Made by a program: the position numbers and the translations under genes
The notes under the pieces: model-generated
Told to the model about the DNA's origin: nothing
What the model saw: the letters and a program-made list of their open reading frames with translations, nothing else
The model's database searches: none
Origin: Zantedeschia hybrid cultivar
Lineage: Eukaryota; Streptophyta; Magnoliopsida; Alismatales; Araceae
Direction of reading: 5' to 3'
DNA: 64,000 nucleotides
Assembly: GCA_030544215.1 (NCBI GenBank)
Contig: JARZZO010000003.1
Coordinates: 32,988,379 to 33,052,378 of the forward strand
Part shown: positions 22,154-33,487 of the stretch, piece by piece
How positions within the stretch are numbered: position 1 is the first letter of the stretch
How the letters are laid out: the number at the start of each line of letters is the position of its first letter

Positions 22154-25100
22154 ATCTACTCTGTCCCTCCCCTCGGGAGGATTCTTCTGTATTTCCACTT
22201 GTATCTCAGGATTTTCATCCTGCTTCATCTTCATTAGGTTATGATAGTGAGTTTAGTGAAGTTAGGCAGTCTAGTTTTAGTCAGGTTAGTCAGGTTAGGA
22301 AGTCTAGGAAGCCTAAAGGTAGGCGAATTCCAAATAGGTACCTCCAGGACTTAGCTGATAAATACTCTTCTTGTTCTTTAATCCCTCAGTTTTTAGAGAA
22401 TCCAATTCAGATGCCAGAAGACTGTATGAATGATGGGTATGGGGTATATGAGTTAGTGTATGAGAAGGACCCCATTATTGAAAATGAGGAAGATGACGAG
22501 GACACAGCTGAGGCATATACCAGTGGAATGAAGAGATTCGATGAACCCTCAGTTGCCGTAGAAGAGCCCACCAAAGAAATCAATTTAGGGACTGAAGACG
22601 AACCTAAGGTTGTCCTCGTCAGTAAAAATCTTTCTACAGAGGATGAGAAGGCAATGATACAAGTACTTAAGGACTATAAGGACACTTTCGCCTGGAGTTA
22701 TGAGGATATGCCAGGGTTAGACTCATCTTTAGTTGAACACAGATTGACATTGGAGGAAGGAGCTAGCCCTATCAAGCAGAAATTAAGGCGATTCCACCCG
22801 CAAATGGCTCTAAAGATGAAGGAAGAGGTAGACAAATTGCATAAAGCCAAATTTATTAGAGTTGTCCTCTATCCACAATGGGTGACCAACATAGTCCCGG
22901 TTATGAAGAAGGACGGGAAGGTCAGAATTTGCATTGACTTCTGCGATCTGAACCGGGCATGTCCTAAAGATGATTTTCCATTGCCTCATATTGATGTACT
23001 CATTGATAATACTGCTGGCTATGAGACGTTATCATTTATGGACGGATTTTCAGGATACAATCAGATTAAGCTGGCAGAAGAAGATCAAGAAAACGTCATT
23101 CACTACACCTTGGGGAACATACTGCTATGTCGTTATGCCATTTGGATTGAAGAATGCTGGAGCCACTTATCAGAGGGCTATGATGGCAATATTTCATGAC
23201 ATGATGCACATAGATCTGGAGGTGTATGTGGATGATTTATTGGTTAAATCTAAGACAAAGGCTGAGCACGCCAAAGTTTTGGCAAGGGTATTAGAGAGAT
23301 CGAGAGAGTATCAGTTAAAGATGACCCCCAAGAAATGTGTATTCGGGGTATCTTCAGGAAAATTGCTTGGATTTATCGTCAGCAAACGGGGAATTGAGAT
23401 CGATCCCAACAAGGCGAAGGCTATCAGAGAAATGCCACCTCCCAAAAACTTGAAAGAGTTAAGAGGATTAATCGGAAGGTTGCAATTTATTTGCCGTTTT
23501 GTCTCACAGCACTCACAAAGGTGTAAGCCGTTTTACGAGCTTACCAAGCCGGGGGTCAAATTCGATTGGGACGATAAGTGTCAGGAGGCATTCGATGGAT
23601 TAAAGAACTATTTAGCAAGTCCTCCTGTTTTGAGACCACCATCTCCAGGCAAACCATTGATACTTTACATTTCAGTCCTGGATGATGCAGTGGGGGCTGT
23701 CCTAGCACAAGAGGATGAAGAAGGAAAAGAGAGGGCAGCCTACTATCTCTCTAAACTTCTCAACCCCGCTGGACAGAGATATACAGCGATGGAGAAAACA
23801 TGTGCAGCATTGGTCTGGGTTGTGCAGAAATTAAAGCATTATTTTCTGGCCCATAAAGTCCATCTCATCGCTAGGATGAATCCGATCAAATTCCTTCTGG
23901 AGAAATCTGTTCTTACTGATAGGTTAGCACGATGGCAAAGCTTTCTATCTCAATTCGACATCACTTACATTCAGCAGAAAGCGATCAAGGGCTATGCCAT
24001 AGCAGAACATCTTGCTCATCATCCCCTTCCTCGATTTGATCCAGTGCGATCAGAGTTTCCGGATGAGGAACTGATGTCCGTAAATCAAATCAGAGATGAT
24101 ATGTGGACTCTGCATTTTGACGGAGCTCTGAATTCTCATGGAAAGAGGATCAGTATCGTTCTGTTATCACCTGAAGGTATCACCATTCCACAAGCCTTTC
24201 AGCTTGATTTTCCAGTCACAAACAATATAGCTGAATACGAGGCACTCATTGCTGGTCTCGAGGCTGCTCATTTCCATGGTGCCACCAAACTCAGGATTGT
24301 AGGTGATAGCCAACTGATTCTTAGCCAAGTGCTGACCAAGTATCGAACTCTTGATCCCAAGCTCAAGCCTTATCAAGAACTTACTTCTGCTTACTCAAAG
24401 CTTTTCACGAAATTGATCTTTGTCCATGTCCCTAGGAATCAGAACATCTTAGCTGACGCTCTAGCTTTACTTGCATCTTCTCTTGATTTTCCAATCAGCA
24501 AACAATCCGAATCAATCATAGTTCATAGGCGTCTTTCACCTGCCGTGAAAGACCCTTCGTTCCTTAGAACTAAGGAGAAGTTGCTGAAGAAAGTCAGAGA
24601 CGGAGATATCATTGAAAAAAGAGAAATCATGTTAATGGAGCTGTTAGAAGAGATGGATGATGAACAGAAGCCATGGTATTATGAGATTGCAAAATATTGT
24701 GAAGATCAATCGTATCCTGAGGAAGCTACAACTGAGGAGAAGAGAGCTATCAGGAGAGTTGCTCAACGATACACCCTGGTTGGGGGAGCATTGTACAAGA
24801 GAGGTTTTGATGGAGTTCTTTTGAGATGTCTAGACGAAGATGAGCTTTGGAAGGTTATGGAAGGAGCTCATAGTGGAGTTTGTGGTGGCCATGTCAATGG
24901 ACAGATGCTAGCAAAGAAGATCCTTAGACAAGGATTTTATTGGCCAACCATGGAAGAAGACTGCGTAGGATATGTTCGTAGGTGTGCTAAGTGTCAATTT
25001 CACGCCGACAAAATTCATTCTCCTGCATCTTCACTCCATCATGTTTCTTCCCCATGGCCTTTCTCCATGTGGGCTTTCGACATTATTGGACCTCTTGGCA

Positions 25101-25898
25101 ATCCAGATTCCGGCATCAAGCAAAAATCTTTCATTCTCACGGCAACGGAATACTTCACCAAGTGGGCAGAAGCTGAAGCGTACATGGAGATCAAAGCATC
25201 AACCGTCTGCAAGTTCATCATGAAGAACATCATCACCCGATTTGGAATTCCAAACACCATCGTCACCGACAACGGACCGCAGTTCGTGTCAAAGGAATTG
25301 AAAGATCTCTGTAACAGGTACAGAATTGCATTGCCAAGCAAAGGCAACAAATAAGACTTTGATAAAAGTTATCAAAAAGACGTGCAAATCTAATAAATTC
25401 GCAGATTGGCCAGAAAAATTGGTTGAGGCTCTATGGGCCTACCGAACTTCAATCCGCACGCCTACTGGGCAAACTCCTTATTCCTTAACATTTGGAATGG
25501 AGGCGGTAGTTCCATATGAGATCCTCATACCGTCATTAAGAGTACAATTGAATAAGGAATTTTCCATTGATGAACATCGTTCAGCACTCCTTGCTCAATT
25601 GAAACTTTTAGACGAGAAAAGATGGTCAGCTGCTAATCATGCAAAAGTTTATCATAACAGACTAGCACGTTTTTATCAAAAGAAAGTCATTGAACGTAAG
25701 TTCAAAGTCGGTGAAATGGTTGTTAAAAGAATTTTTGTAAAACCTGGGGGTCCGCGTTCTAAGCTCCAACCCAACTGGGAAGGGCCTTATGTTGTATCGC
25801 ACGCTTTTCCTGGTAATGCTTATCGTCTTGTTAATGCAGAAGGAGAAGAGCTAAATCATCCCTGGAATGGCTTACATCTTAAGAAATACTATCCTTAG
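22027..25898 (+). pseudogene. pol of the Tat element: RT, RNase H, acquired RNase H, integrase
   Basis: RT starts about 22640 (..PQWVTNIVPVMKKDGKVRIC.., DLNRACPKDDFPLP). A 1- or 2-base slip near 23089-23094 moves it to the next frame, where MPFGLKNAGATYQRAM and the active-site YVDD (23225-23236) are intact. RNase H follows (about 23640-23960), then a second RNase H from about 24100 (FDGALNSHG, NNIAEYEALIAGL, GDSQLI, ILADALA). Integrase has its HHCC finger (about 24860-24995) and catalytic Asp codons at 25079 and 25268. Then a deletion of some 30-40 bases removes the usual HPQ..NG segment and shifts the frame near 25330. The residue at the catalytic Glu position reads Lys (AAG 25341-25343). 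The C-terminal domain runs to TAG 25896-25898. RT activity was potentially intact, but integrase could not work. Confidence 0.9.
22041..22050 (+). promoter_or_regulatory. A9 slippery run at the gag-pro/pol overlap
   Basis: Nine A followed by C. The gag-pro frame reads CAA AAA AAA ACG here, and pol lies in the -1 frame, open from 22027. A AAA AAA in this register fits the -1 slippage rule. An intron between pro and RT, known in Ogre elements, is an alternative. Confidence 0.4.
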
Positions 25899-27237
25899 GT
25901 TAAAGAGTCGATCAGTATGGTACAAAGACCAGTGGAATCAGAAAGTTTATAAACTCAAATTTCTTTATTAGTCTGGATAACTTAATTTCAAGCTCATTAT
26001 TACACACACTGACACGTTTGATTCGTGAGTAACAAGAGATGCCAAGTCCTAAAGAATATCGAAAGCTTGACCGAAAGTGTAAAGTACAGATCATTCATTT
26101 TAAAGAAAAAAAATTCTGTTTTATATTCGGCCCATGATGTCGGAACGAGACTTAGAATAGACTACCAAGAATACCCGCCATCTTAGTAGGAGGCCGTCAA
26201 AAAAAAAAGGAGGAGATCCGTCCCGAAGAAAAGAAAAGAACAGAAAAAGCAAAAAGGCAAAAAGCCAAATGTCAAATCAAAAGGCCATTACATTACAAAC
26301 GTTACGTCAAGGCCATGAAATGAAATGAAAGGGAACGCAAGGTCGATAAATACTCCGAAAAGAAAATGACCGAACCCCAACGGATATTAGGGTAGGAAAG
26401 GAACATCTTCTTAAGTCTCCAGAACCTTCTCATGGGCTTTCTAAACTTATTCATCTTTTCTTTCTAAAGAGATGTACTCAAAACTTAAGGAATGGCTTAC
26501 ATTGACTAAGGGTCAAATCATCAAATGGGATCACGAATGGAAACACAAATTCAAACACAATGGGTTTAAGTTAAGTTGTTAAAGAACAATTTAGAAATTA
26601 AGTTAATAAATGAATATTATCTTTTGATCTAAGTACCATGCTGGTCTTTATGTCAAAAACTCAAAAAAATACATACATCCAAAAATCAAAAAAAATACAT
26701 ACAGTCAAAATTCCAAAAAAAATACATATGTCAAAAAAATCAAAAAAAATACATACATTCAACAACCCAAAAAAATATACATATGTCAAAAAGTCAAAAA
26801 AATACAAAAAAATACATATGTCAAAATTCAAAACAAAGGCATATATTTCAAAACCCCAAACACAAAAATGAATATTTCAAAATAACAAAAATATTTTAAT
26901 TAGCATCTGCTTGTTGCATTTAGTATGTTTCATTCCTTTTATTTTCAGTGAGCATCTGTCTGCTTGTATGTTGCATTTTTTTCTTAAGTTTGATTATTCT
27001 CATTACCTTTGTTAATAAAGGTTATGCCCCTTGACCATTTATTGAAGAAAAAATTGATTGACCATTTATTTGGTCAGGCAAGGGGCTGAGCCTAAATAGA
27101 TACTTAACATGTTTGTTAAGTGTTGTACAGGATGCAAAACAATCACAGGAACACAAGATTGGAGCCCGAAAGTTTCATGTATATTATCAAAAGATTGTTT
27201 GTACATGATACATAAAAAAAAAGAAGTACAAAAGCCC
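25899..27237 (+). other. Non-coding region after pol, with AT-rich tandem words
   Basis: No frame was recognised. From 26650 to 26870 an irregular repeat of about 30 bases is built from AAAAAATACATAYGTCAAAA-like words. The right edge holds the 3' end of antisense gene 1. Such variable tandem repeats behind pol are common in Tat elements. Confidence 0.6.
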
Positions 27238-30035
27238 TCAAGGCTGGCTCTCTCCTGCCCCCTCATCCATCTGACTCTGGGCCTCATCCTGGGCATCTAG
27301 CGATGGAGCTCTAGGAGGTGGAGGCGGTCCCATCGCACTTGGCCCTGCCTGGCCAGATGATATGGCTATGCTGGCGGTAAAGGCACTCGCCTGACCTCGA
27401 TCGATAGCCCGCTGGTGGGCTCGCTGGTATCTCTCCTCCACCATCTTGCGCTCATGCTCCGCGACTGACAGACGGCCCTGGAGGCTCTCCATCCGAAGAC
27501 GGTCGCGGTCCCTCTCCTCCGTCAGGATCTCCAGGCGAACCTGGAGTCGTGCCAGATCTCCAGTGGAGAGGCGCGCCACCTGAGCCTCCAACTCGGCAAT
27601 GCGAGCAGCCGAAGTCTGTGCTTCTGCTAGCTCTGCATCCCTCTGTCGAAGGGCCTCCTGAAGCTCAGCAACCTGCAGAAGAAGATTTTATTAGTCCAAG
27701 GCAATTAAGCAATGAGAATCAAATTTGGAAAAAAAAGTCAAAGTTGAAGAACTTACCCGAGCAGCACGGTCTTCCTCCGCAAGAGAAGCCCGATGGATGG
27801 CGGAGGCGAGCTGACTCTGGAGGTCAGCCCGGGGCAGCATCATGGGCGGATGATGAGGATGACAAGGCTCCAAAAGAAGGGGGAGCCGCCTGGGTGTAGA
27901 CGGCTCGCTGCACCAAAAGACAACTGTCAGTGATTAATCGCCAAAACAATTAATTAAACATGCACTCATATTCATGCATACATACCAGATCATACAGCTC
28001 CTTCTGAACTTGTTCTAACTGGGCCTCCGCATCATGTAGGCGGGCCCGGAGGTCGACGATGACCGCATCACACGCATCCTGCATGTCATACATACATTCA
28101 TTCACAAACATAGAATCAAGATAATAATAAAATTAAAGACGCATGAATGCATACTTACATCGAGTGGTCGAAGGAGCCGAAGCTGATTGGCGTAGTGGGC
28201 CCGGTACTGCTGGAGGTAGCCCTCGCTACTCTCCGCACGGGACTCCACCCGTACGCCCCGACGGTGCCAATCCTCGTATTGTTCAGGGAACTTGGCGCGC
28301 CAGTCGGTGAGGGCTTGCTTTCCCCTCATGCTCCTCCCGACGTCCTCCGGGACCTCCTCATCGATCCACTCCTGGTGGAGGCCCAATGTCCTCATCACAA
28401 GCCGGAGGCGGAGGGGCTCGATCTCGTTGAGGCAATGCACCCACATCTGCCTCCCGAACCTCCTCCTGCCAGCCGTCACCCACGGCTGACCCTCCTCGTT
28501 CATGCCCAAGTACGGGCGCCAGATCACTTGCATATAGGTTAGATGCATTCATAAATAAATTGCATTTAATGAATAAAAAGATTGCATTTAATAAAATTCA
28601 ACAAGTTAAAAACTTACCAGGAACTCTGGATAATCTAAGAACTGACGGCGGAGGGCCGTCAGCTGGTGATGCTGTGGAGCCGTGTCCACAATCGGCTGCC
28701 AACGGCAGGCAAATGGGACGGCATCTGGTCGAGTAATCCGCGCTCTGCCGAGCGGGAAGTAGTAGTAACTCAACACCTGCATTCATGAACATATAGGTTA
28801 GAAGAAGTATCATATCATATTGCACTGCATAAACAAATAATTAAACAAGTTAATACCTGAAGAAACGGCGAGAAGCCGCTGATAGTGGTCTCACGGTCCG
28901 GTGTGACCGCAGATAGATCAGCGAAGAGATGGGCCAGAAGGGCCGCACTCCAGGCATACTCTCCTAAGCTATCTAAGTCATCTAATAAATAAAGAAATCT
29001 ACAGTGAATGTGGTCGCCCTTCGTACCGAAGAGCAACCGACCGAAAAAGAAAACTAAGAAGACCCTAAGCTGTCTATCTACCTCCTCTATCTGACTAGGG
29101 TCGCTACAATAGACAGAAGAAGATGACTCGGCTAATCTATCCCTAAACTCCTCCCGGGTCTCGTCAGACCGACGTCGGGACTCCTCCAGTCCTAAAGCTG
29201 CCTCTACTTCTACCCTGGGAACCATCCTAGACTCTCTGCCTAGGCTAGACACCTCTATCCCTAGGAGAGCCTCTGCTAACCCCTGATAGTTGGGGTAAGT
29301 CACCCCACTAACTGGTCGGCCCTCTACCCTGAGGCCAGTGATCCTGGCCACATCCTCTAGGGTGGGGACCATATGCCCCCACGGCATTAGGAAAGCACGG
29401 CTTTCCGCATGCCACCTCTCCCGCAGCACCTGCAGGAGGACTAAATCAAGCCAGAATGGCTCGATGTCTAGTACCTCACCGAATCCCATCCGACGCAGGC
29501 GCGCCTTCTGGAAGTCCGGTAGCCCTCTATAAGACCCTACTACTAAATCCCAGAAGATCCTAGCCCTCATCACTCCCTGCAAATAAAAACATAAAAATAG
29601 GGGTCAGTAATAAAAAAAAAACAGGAAAATCAGTTCTGTTTTGAAAGGCGTCAGCCCATATGGACGTCTTTTAAAACACGTCAACATGCCTTGACGCAAT
29701 TCAAAATATTTATTCCTAATTAAAAATCCAGAATTTATCTTGAAAGACGTCAGCCCATGATGACGCCTTTTGAATGACGTCACCTGGTCTGGACGCCTTT
29801 CAAGTCCAAATTCCGGGTTCTTTGAAGAACCCCTTTCCCTCCTCTTTTCTTCATCTATTCACACCCATAGGGATCTTACCGTGTGGAGGTCGCCCTCCTC
29901 TTCTTCTTCCACCCCCATGGGTGCCGGTGGAGGGAGTTCTTCCTCCAAGAAAGCCTCGGCTTCGGCTAGCATCGCCGGAACCTCCTCGGGAACCTCTTCT
30001 TCTTACCTTCGCCGTCTCTTGGCTATGATCTTCAT
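27238..30035 (-). pseudogene. Antisense gene 1: spliced plant-mobile-domain protein with coiled-coil tail
   Basis: Exons on the minus strand: 30035-29880, 29576-28857, 28776-28618, 28527-28159, 28078-27986, 27907-27757, 27672-27238. Introns have GT/AG ends and phases agree, giving about 690 residues. The start is the ATG before KIIAKRRRR, a basic, possibly nuclear-targeting segment. Exon 2 carries the PMD fold: FWLDLVLLQVLRERWHAESR, FLMPWGHMVPTLEDVARITG, WSAALLAHLFADLS. Exon 3 continues it (YYYFPLGRARI..VPFACRW). Exons 5-7 form a long Arg/Glu-rich coiled coil (LQEALRQRDAELAEAQ..). PMD occurs in host MAIN/MAIL1 proteins, which act in silencing and development, and in transposons. Damage: TAA at codon 11 (30005-30003); the acceptor before exon 4 (third intron) reads AA instead of AG (28529-28528); exon 6 is 151 bases, one too many, with a visible frame change after PPSFG. 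The gene therefore decayed recently. DNA binding is possible but unproven. Confidence 0.75.
29643..29801. promoter_or_regulatory. Four GCGTC-N10-GACGC sites in intron 1 of antisense gene 1 (sites 9-12)
   Basis: Starts are 29643, 29673, 29742 and 29772, two side-by-side pairs at 30-base pitch. Centres are AGCCCATATG, AACATGCCTT, AGCCCATGAT and ACCTGGTCTG. The coding exons on either side contain none. Confidence 0.85.
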
Positions 30036-30199
30036 CTTCTTGGAGCCTTCACCGCGTTCTATGGCTCGAATAGAGGGAGTTTTGAGGGAAAAAGGGGGAA
30101 AGATTGTCGGAGCTCGGTCGCCGGAGAGAGGAGAGAAAGAGGGATTTTGGAAAAGTGAGGAAGAAAAGGGGCCTTCGCGGGTCTGTTAACAGAAAGGTT

Positions 30200-30543
30200 G
30201 AAAGGCGTCGACTCAGACAGACGCGTTTTAGAGTGCAAAAGTTGAGGCGGCAAGGACAGCTGTTTGAAATTGATTGAAAGACGTCCACACAGGTAGACGC
30301 TTTTCAAGATTCTGGTCAGAGCCGTACAGAGGAAAATGATTAAAGGCGTCTTAGTGTGTTGACGCTTTTCAGGGAATTAATCATGGAATTAATGACAGAA
30401 TCCTGGAAAAAGTAGGAGAGAGAGTTGAAAGGCGTCAACATATGCAGACACGGGTTAAGGTTTAAATCGGGTTTTAGAGGATTAAATTGATTTTCTGGAA
30501 AAGAATTATTGTTGAAAGGCGTCTTTCTGACTGGACGCGTTTT
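30200..30543. promoter_or_regulatory. Five GCGTC-N10-GACGC sites upstream of antisense gene 1 (sites 13-17)
   Basis: Starts are 30200, 30276, 30341, 30427 and 30514, at 65-87-base pitch, beginning 165 bases upstream of the ATG. Centres are GACTCAGACA, CACACAGGTA, TTAGTGTGTT, AACATATGCA and TTTCTGACTG. No clear TATA box was found for gene 1. Confidence 0.85.
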
Positions 30544-30711
30544 ACATTTTACAGAATCCGAACTGTTGAATTTTCAGGAAAAATCTAATTTTTACTAAAA
30601 GAAAAATCATGTGCACATCACAGGAAGTTGAGGAAAGGTTTCAAGGCATGAAAATACTTCTTTATCCAATAAAATTCTTTATTACATCATGAAAAAAGAG
30701 AAAGAGGACAT

Positions 30712-32157
30712 TTAAGGAAGAATTTCATGAAGATTTTTAAGATATGGGAATTTCAATCCTCTATCTCTATCTTTAGAGGATTTTACACGATAACTGAAGC
30801 CAAGGTTCCATAGAGTGGTGATGATTTGTACGGCTTCATAATCTTCATCGGATTCCAAGTCACGCTTCTTGATCGGGAGTGTGGGAGAGAACTCAGGGAA
30901 TTCACGACGGCCCAAGCTAAGTTGAGTAAGGCACCGATGTGGATTGTATAGCACGAACTCGGTGGCTCCATTCAACTTAAGATCTGCTCCTGCTGCACGG
31001 CGCACCCAAACAGGTTTTCCAACAAGAGCAAGTGGAGACGAGTCGAATATGTCGGATGTCATGAGCTTTAAATACTCTCTCCAGTCGGCTCGGGTCTTGA
31101 GTTTTGGAACCTTATTAACCATGTGCTCATTGAACTTTACAACATTATCAATGCAATGAATTGGGCTATTCAAGTAGATCTGAGATGGATTCGAAGGCCT
31201 TTTCTTGCTATGCTCAAACTTGAAGTGAAGTTCAACCCACAAGGCAAAGAGTAGCATGCATCCATAAGGAGGACGGCCCACGGACGCCGCAGAAAGCCCA
31301 CTATAAAGATATGCCAAGAGTGCAGTGCTAATGGATTTACCTTCGAAGATTGCGCATATGACACTAACTTGATCATCTTCTAAGATATTATCCTGCGCAG
31401 GGAAGAACAAGGCACCGGCAAGGCATGTAACTAAAGCTTTTGTTACATCCTCCGCTTCATCCTCCCTTAGATCATCAATTTCGTATAGCGTCCACTCGGC
31501 TAGCTTTGTAAGATTGATTCCCTTTTTGGTAAGGCATCCTTTAGCTTCTGAAGGATCCTTCATAATCGATGTCAACAATTGTTGACCGGTGATTCTCTCT
31601 CTTGTCAAAGCTATCTTATCTTTGTTCTCTTTGGTCTTTGGGAGACCTAAAAGAAGCTCCGCCTCCTCCAAAAGGATTGTGCACTCGAAGTCTTGGAAGA
31701 AGAACGTATGAGTTTGAGGATGCCACCACTCGATCAAGGCACCCATAGCCGCCCAATCTACGTTCGAACTTTTGTAATGTTTGGCAAGCACTACAAGACC
31801 TTGAAGATTCCACTTGGATATGAACACTTGCATGGAAAGCTTGATACTTTTTGCAAGTTTACGAATCCAAGGTAAGGAGGTAAACTTCCTTGGGCCAGGA
31901 AACATGGGATAATTCTGAAAACATGAAGGAATATGAAGAACATGATGAAGAACATGAAGAAGAATTAAAGGGAAGTTGATTGAACTTACTTGGAGATTGG
32001 GATTCCTTCCATTGAGGTGATTCTCCACATCACAAAACTTCTCCAAAGACATCTTCATCTTCTTGCTTGAAGAATTCATCCTCCCTTTTTCGGATTTCCT
32101 CCTTCTTGAAGCTTGGAAACCTTGGAACTTTGAAGAAACCTTTGGAGAAAAACTCAA
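30712..32157 (-). CDS. Antisense gene 2: PMD/DUF7745-like protein
   Basis: The frame is uninterrupted at 481 codons if unspliced. A 75-bp intron is likely (31989-31915: donor CAA/GTAAGTTC, acceptor TTTTCAG/AATTATCC); its length is a multiple of three, which is why the frame stays open, and removal gives about 456 residues. Start candidates are 32157 or, further in, 32079 (MNSSSKKMKM). Recognisable stretches are DWAAMGALIEWWHPQTHTFF, then DFECTILLEEAELLLGLP, then VGRPPYGCMLLFALWVELHF. These match the layout of the plant mobile domain / DUF7745 group found in plant genomes and Tat elements; the exact family is my inference. It has its own TATA box and two GCGTC-N10-GACGC sites upstream. It is the only intact frame in the element. 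Function unknown. Confidence 0.7.
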   Translation of the reverse strand: MSFSPKVSSKFQGFQASRRRKSEKGRMNSSSKKMKMSLEKFCDVENHLNGRNPNLQVSSINFPLILLHVLHHVLHIPSCFQNYPMFPGPRKFTSLPWIRKLAKSIKLSMQVFISKWNLQGLVVLAKHYKSSNVDWAAMGALIEWWHPQTHTFFFQDFECTILLEEAELLLGLPKTKENKDKIALTRERITGQQLLTSIMKDPSEAKGCLTKKGINLTKLAEWTLYEIDDLREDEAEDVTKALVTCLAGALFFPAQDNILEDDQVSVICAIFEGKSISTALLAYLYSGLSAASVGRPPYGCMLLFALWVELHFKFEHSKKRPSNPSQIYLNSPIHCIDNVVKFNEHMVNKVPKLKTRADWREYLKLMTSDIFDSSPLALVGKPVWVRRAAGADLKLNGATEFVLYNPHRCLTQLSLGRREFPEFSPTLPIKKRDLESDEDYEAVQIITTLWNLGFSYRVKSSKDRDRGLKFPYLKNLHEILP

Positions 32158-32208
32158 CTTTAGATCTTTGGATTATGGTAGGATTGCTTGGGAACAACCT
32201 AAGGGTGT

Positions 32209-32215
32209 TTATATA
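32209..32215 (-). promoter_or_regulatory. TATA box of antisense gene 2
   Basis: TATATAA on the minus strand (CTTCTATATAAACACC), 52 bases upstream of the ATG at 32157. This predicts transcription start near 32180 and a short 5' UTR. Confidence 0.6.
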
Positions 32216-32320
32216 GAAGGAATTGCGATCCTAGGAAGACTTTTCCGGATTTGAAAAGGGATGTGCATTGATAGAGTTGGAATCCGAATAGAGAACAAGC
32301 AGAAACTTGTTTCTGTGAGT

Positions 32321-32386
32321 GAAAGGCGTCGAGAAGAACTGACGCGTTTCAACGTTAAATGGCGTCTGCGCGACACGACGCGTTTC
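32321..32386. promoter_or_regulatory. Two GCGTC-N10-GACGC sites upstream of antisense gene 2 (sites 18-19)
   Basis: Starts are 32321 and 32357. Centres are GAGAAGAACT and TGCGCGACAC. They lie 105-170 bases upstream of the TATA box, the usual place for a proximal promoter element. Confidence 0.85.
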
Positions 32387-33487
32387 ATCTCTTTCTGTTA
32401 TTTATTTGAAATTATGTAGTTTTTGATGTTTAATTGGATATTTGTTTGGAAATATTAACAATTTTGGTTGCAGGAAATTCAAGAAAGCCCGAGTAAAGCT
32501 GGAAAATATCAAGAAGATCCCACTGTGGGAGTTCAAGAAGTCCTGACCGTGGCTAAAAAGACGGTTATTTCTACCCTTGTATTATTTCATGTAATTATTT
32601 CGCATTCGTGTTACTATATGATAAATATTTATTAGATTATATCAAGGACCTTGTGGTTTTGATGAAACTGGAATTTGAGTTCCCCTACAACAAAAACAGT
32701 GATAATTCCAGAGGATTCTTAATCGCACGGATAAGCCGTTGGATTGTTAATTAGTGAAGACGATGGTTCCACTTTTGTGAAACAGTGCGTGGATAAACAA
32801 GTTTCGACTTAAGCACTGAATTACAAGAATTTGTATCTTGACTCATTAATGGCAGTTTAACAATATTATCCTTGAATTACAAGAATTTGTATCTTGACTC
32901 ATTAATGGCAGTTTAACAATATTATCCTTGATTAATTTATATTTTATTTGACTTTATATTTTTCTTTTAACCCAGCATGCATCATGTAGGACTTTGAAAT
33001 CATTGTGATAAGGATTAATTATTGATTAAGTTTCAGACCATTTAATCAAACAATTCAACATGATATGAAATATTCCATTCTGAATTGAGTATTTTGGTTA
33101 TCTTTGAGGTTCGCTTGAATATATCCTTAGAATTCTATCCTTGATTGGATTCTTTATCCAATATTCTTGTTTTCTTTTAAGATCCATTATGGCTGCAGCA
33201 CGTCCACATTGGCTGACAAACGCTCCCCATGATGAAACCTACAGTGTCTACGACCTGGGGTACTTCCCACTCCGAGGAGGTTGATCGACTTTATTTTATT
33301 TCCTTGTCTACCTCATCCAGACAGGATTAATTCCATTGATCTCTTTGAGCTATCTTCATTGATGATTTTGAGAAAAATTCCAATCCTATGATGTTAAGAG
33401 CGTGTCTCATCACACCTTGGCATCACATTTTCAGTACATTCCATTTCATTTCACTCCCTTGCAAAGACGATGCCAAGGTGAGGCAGC
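32387..33487 (+). other. Non-coding region before the 3' LTR
   Basis: It contains an exact 56-bp tandem duplication and a final purine-rich stretch CCAAGGTGAGGCAGC (33473-33487) directly before the LTR, the likely polypurine tract. No gene was seen. Confidence 0.6.
32818..32929. repeat. Exact 56-bp tandem duplication
   Basis: 32818-32873 and 32874-32929 are identical, starting GAATTACAAGAATTTG. Identity implies a very recent event. Confidence 0.95.
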
